From Clostridia bacterium (GTDB taxonomy: Bacteria > Bacillota > Clostridia > Oscillospirales > CAG-382): 64,000 bases of DNA. This document shows, one piece after another, positions 61,375 to 64,000 of this stretch. How positions within the stretch are numbered: position 1 is the stretch's first letter; each line of letters starts with the position of its first letter. Below the pieces are notes generated by a model, which saw nothing but the letters and a program-made list of their open reading frames with translations, searched no databases and was not told where the DNA came from. The stretch spans positions 62,001 to 126,000 of the forward strand of contig JAFYKY010000022.1 in the NCBI GenBank assembly GCA_017537345.1, given 5' to 3'. The position numbers and the translations under genes were made by a program.

Positions 61375-63288
61375 ATGGCGCTTACACTTGCACAAAAACT
61401 TCTTAATTCCCATATCGTTTCCGGCACTCCCGCAGTAGGAAACGAAGTGGCTTTGAGAATAGACCAAACACTTACTCAGGATGCCACAGGCACTATGGCG
61501 TATCTTGAATACGAAGCAATGAACTCCGGCAGAGTAAAGACCGAGCTTTCCGTCGCATATATAGACCATAACACCCTGCAATCCGGCTTCGAAAACGCAG
61601 ACGACCACCGTTATATTCAGTCCTGCGCGGCAAAATACGGCTTGTATTTTTCACGTCCCGGTAACGGTATATGCCATCAGGTTCATCTTGAACGCTTCGG
61701 CGTGCCCGGAAAGACCCTGATCGGGTCGGACAGCCATACTCCCACGGGCGGCGGTATCGGTATGCTTGCCTTTGGCGCAGGCGGACTTGACGTTGCAGTG
61801 GCTATGGGCGGCGGTGAATACCGTATTCCTTACCCCAAGGTGGTGGGTGTACATCTTACCGGTTCTCTTCCCGCTTGGGTAGGCGCAAAGGATATTATAC
61901 TCCACCTGCTTTCCCGCCTTACAGTTAAAGGCGGTGTAGGTAAGATATTTGAGTATTTCGGTGACGGCGTGGCATCCCTTTCCGTGCCCGAGCGTGCTAC
62001 CGTTACCAATATGGGCGCAGAATTGGGCGCTACCACAAGTATTTTCCCTTCCGATGAAAACACATATAAATTCCTTAAAGCGCAGGGCAGAGAAGAGGCT
62101 TATACTCCTCTTTGTGCAGATGAAGGCGCACAGTATGATGAGATCGTGGAAGTGGACCTCTCCTCCCTCGTTCCTCTTGCGGCTTGTCCTCACAGCCCCG
62201 ATAACGTAGTTCCCGTTTCAGAGCTTTCTCATATCAAGGTTGACCAGGTTTGCATAGGCTCCTGCACCAACTCTTCTTTTACCGATATTTCTCTTGCGGC
62301 GGCTGTCTTAAAGGGAAAGACCGTTCACGAAAACGTGTCTCTTGCGGTTTCTCCCGGTTCCCGTCAGGTTCTGGCCATGGCGGTTGCTTCCGGCGCTATG
62401 GGTGATATTCTGGGCGCAGGCGCAAGACTGCTTGAATCCGCTTGCGGACCTTGTATCGGTATGGGTCAGTCTCCCTGCTCCGGCGGAGTTTCTTTGCGTA
62501 CCTTCAACCGCAATTTCTGCGGCAGAAGCGGTACTGCAGACGGTCAGGTATATCTTGTATCTCCCGCTGTTGCGGCAGCTTCCGCAGTTACGGGATATAT
62601 AACCGATCCCCGTACCCTTGGCAATATGCCCGAAATAAAAATGCCCGAAGCATTCAGCATAAACGATAATATGCTCATTCCTCCTTATTCTCCCGAAGAG
62701 AGCGAAAAGGTGGAAATACTCCGCGGTCCCAACATAAAGCCCGTTCCCGTAGGCAAGCCTCTTACCGGCGCTATTGAGGGTGAATGTATCCTTAAGGTAG
62801 AGGACAATATCACCACCGATCATATTATGCCTGCAGGAGCAAAGATACTGCCTTACCGTTCCAATATACCTTATCTTTCCAAGTTCTGCTTTGCCGCTTG
62901 TGATGAAGGCTTTTCTGCCCGTGCAACCGAAAAGGGCGGCGGTATTATCGTTGCGGGCGCAAACTACGGTCAGGGCTCCTCCCGTGAGCATGCGGCGCTG
63001 GTGCCTCTGTACCTCGGCGTAAAGGCTGTTGTTGCGGTATCTTTTGCAAGAATTCACCTTGCAAACCTTATTAACGCAGGTATAGTTCCTCTTACCTTTG
63101 CAAACCCCGAAGATTATAATCTTGTTGCTCTCGGAGATAACTGCGTTATACAGCTTTCCGATGATATGAATTCTGCTTCTCTTACCGTGGACGGCAAGAC
63201 CCTGCCTCTGGTTGCGTCTTTCTCCGACCGACAGAAAGCGCTTCTTAAAGCAGGCGGATTACTCCCTTATACAGGAGGAAACAAATGA
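61375..63288 (+). CDS. acn: Aconitate hydratase
   Basis: Aconitase converts citrate to isocitrate with a 4Fe-4S cluster. The 637-residue protein is of the shorter, mitochondrial-like type. Substrate/cluster residues occur in SDSHTPTGGGIGMLAFGAGG, CIGSCTNSSFTDI and ACGPCIGMGQSPCSGG (three Cys in all), and the swivel domain has ITTDHIMPAGAKILPYRSN and GANYGQGSSREHAA. I chose the ATG at 61375 with GAGGAG upstream. Its stop overlaps the icd start (ATGA). Confidence 0.95.
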   Translation: MALTLAQKLLNSHIVSGTPAVGNEVALRIDQTLTQDATGTMAYLEYEAMNSGRVKTELSVAYIDHNTLQSGFENADDHRYIQSCAAKYGLYFSRPGNGICHQVHLERFGVPGKTLIGSDSHTPTGGGIGMLAFGAGGLDVAVAMGGGEYRIPYPKVVGVHLTGSLPAWVGAKDIILHLLSRLTVKGGVGKIFEYFGDGVASLSVPERATVTNMGAELGATTSIFPSDENTYKFLKAQGREEAYTPLCADEGAQYDEIVEVDLSSLVPLAACPHSPDNVVPVSELSHIKVDQVCIGSCTNSSFTDISLAAAVLKGKTVHENVSLAVSPGSRQVLAMAVASGAMGDILGAGARLLESACGPCIGMGQSPCSGGVSLRTFNRNFCGRSGTADGQVYLVSPAVAAASAVTGYITDPRTLGNMPEIKMPEAFSINDNMLIPPYSPEESEKVEILRGPNIKPVPVGKPLTGAIEGECILKVEDNITTDHIMPAGAKILPYRSNIPYLSKFCFAACDEGFSARATEKGGGIIVAGANYGQGSSREHAALVPLYLGVKAVVAVSFARIHLANLINAGIVPLTFANPEDYNLVALGDNCVIQLSDDMNSASLTVDGKTLPLVASFSDRQKALLKAGGLLPYTGGNK

Positions 63289-64000
63289 ACAAAATACCTA
63301 TGAAAACTCCCCTCGTGGAAATGGACGGGGACGAAATGACCCGCGTAATGTGGGGAATGATAAAAGAACAGCTTATCTGCCCTTACGTTGATCTTAAGAC
63401 CGAATATTACGATCTCGGCCTGCCTCACAGAGAAGAAACCAAGGATCAGGTAACCATAGATTCCGCCTTGGCGGCAAAAAAATACGGCGTTGCGGTTAAG
63501 TGCGCCACCATCACTCCCAATGCGGACAGAGTAAAGGAATACAACCTTTCCCAGATGTGGAAGAGCCCCAACGGCACTATCCGCGCTATTATGGACGGCA
63601 CCGTGTTCCGCGCTCCCATTATCGTAAAGGGAATAACCCCTTACGTAAGCAGTTGGAAAAAGCCCATTACTATCGCCCGTCACGCTTACGGCGATATATA
63701 TAAGGCATCCGAAACTCTGGTTCCCGCAGGAAGCAAGGCACAGATATGCATAACCTTGCCTGATGGAAGCGAAAAGCGTGTAGACCTTCACACCTTTGAA
63801 TGCGACGGTATCGTTCAGGAGGTATATAATCTTGACGATAGCATCCGTGCTTTTGCCCACAGCTGTTTTGCTTTTGCTCTTGACACCAAGCAGGACATTT
63901 GGTTCAGCGCAAAGGATACTATTTCCAAAATATACGACCGCCGTTTCCGTGATATCTTTAACGAGGTTTACGAAAACGAATATAAAAAAGCTTTCGAGGA
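63285..64000 (+). CDS. icd: NADP isocitrate dehydrogenase, 3' end outside window
   Basis: IDH makes 2-oxoglutarate from isocitrate. The first 238 residues are visible, starting KIPMKTPLVEMDGDEMTRVM, the signature of the eukaryote-like (type II) NADP enzymes, with ATITPNADRVKEYNLSQMWK and SPNGTIRAIMDGTVFRAPI also matching that group. AGGAGG precedes the ATG and the coding region overlaps the aconitase stop by four bases. The gene runs out of the window. Confidence 0.95.
   Translation, partial: MNKIPMKTPLVEMDGDEMTRVMWGMIKEQLICPYVDLKTEYYDLGLPHREETKDQVTIDSALAAKKYGVAVKCATITPNADRVKEYNLSQMWKSPNGTIRAIMDGTVFRAPIIVKGITPYVSSWKKPITIARHAYGDIYKASETLVPAGSKAQICITLPDGSEKRVDLHTFECDGIVQEVYNLDDSIRAFAHSCFAFALDTKQDIWFSAKDTISKIYDRRFRDIFNEVYENEYKKAFE

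Overview
The window looks like a chromosomal segment of an anaerobic, low-to-moderate GC Bacillota of the class Clostridia, probably a gut lineage. Supporting signs are strong AGGAGG-type ribosome binding sites, near-consensus sigma-A promoters (TTGACA, 17 bp, TATAAT), zinc-type S14, S4 and L36, a KOW-domain gene between map and infA, RNase M5, an AbrB regulator with a zinc knuckle, DUF3810 and TSCPD proteins, and a eukaryote-like NADP isocitrate dehydrogenase. The genus cannot be fixed from sequence alone. I saw no tRNA, rRNA or CRISPR array.

Layout. 1-12.2 kb: the end of glnS faces a minus-strand block (HAD phosphatase and LTA-synthase-like enzyme; tsf and rpsB; an ECF sigma operon with a membrane-anchored and a lipoprotein beta-propeller; an AGE-family epimerase). 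12.3-22.5 kb: one long plus-strand run of a leucine-rich-repeat lipoprotein, alaS, a HIT protein, a phosphoribosyltransferase, a ComEC-like protein, holA, rnmV, mtaB and an unrecognised 318-residue protein, several with overlapping stops and starts. 22.5-26.6 kb: AbrB regulator, HAD-IIA phosphatase, DppA-type aminopeptidase, phosphohexomutase and a TSCPD protein.

26.7-42.3 kb is the complete S10-spc-alpha ribosomal superoperon (rpsJ to rplQ), with secY, adk, map, a KOW protein, infA, rpmJ and rpoA. It has a consensus promoter and a folded leader of about 190 nt. infA appears to start at CTG, so an ATG/GTG/TTG gene search misses it.

42.4-59.5 kb is accessory and surface-related: an unknown membrane protein, a secreted ADP-ribosylglycohydrolase/PKD lipoprotein, a BlaI/BlaR1-like pair, a DUF3810 protein, an M23 peptidase and gdhA. 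Then comes a small foreign patch (structured repeats, a phage terminase relic and an AT-rich lipoprotein gene), a second sigma factor with a probable membrane anti-sigma protein, a zinc-ribbon membrane protein with a TPM protein, and a 2-hydroxyacid dehydrogenase. 59.6-64.0 kb: dapA-dapB-aconitase-icd, with icd cut by the window end; this couples lysine/diaminopimelate synthesis with the oxidative route to 2-oxoglutarate, while gdhA lies about 8 kb away.

The most notable observations are the CTG-started infA, the two related hairpin repeats with different but self-complementary stems around a foreign cassette, the sigma factor with two beta-propeller proteins, and the mirror-image promoter pair at 12.3 kb.
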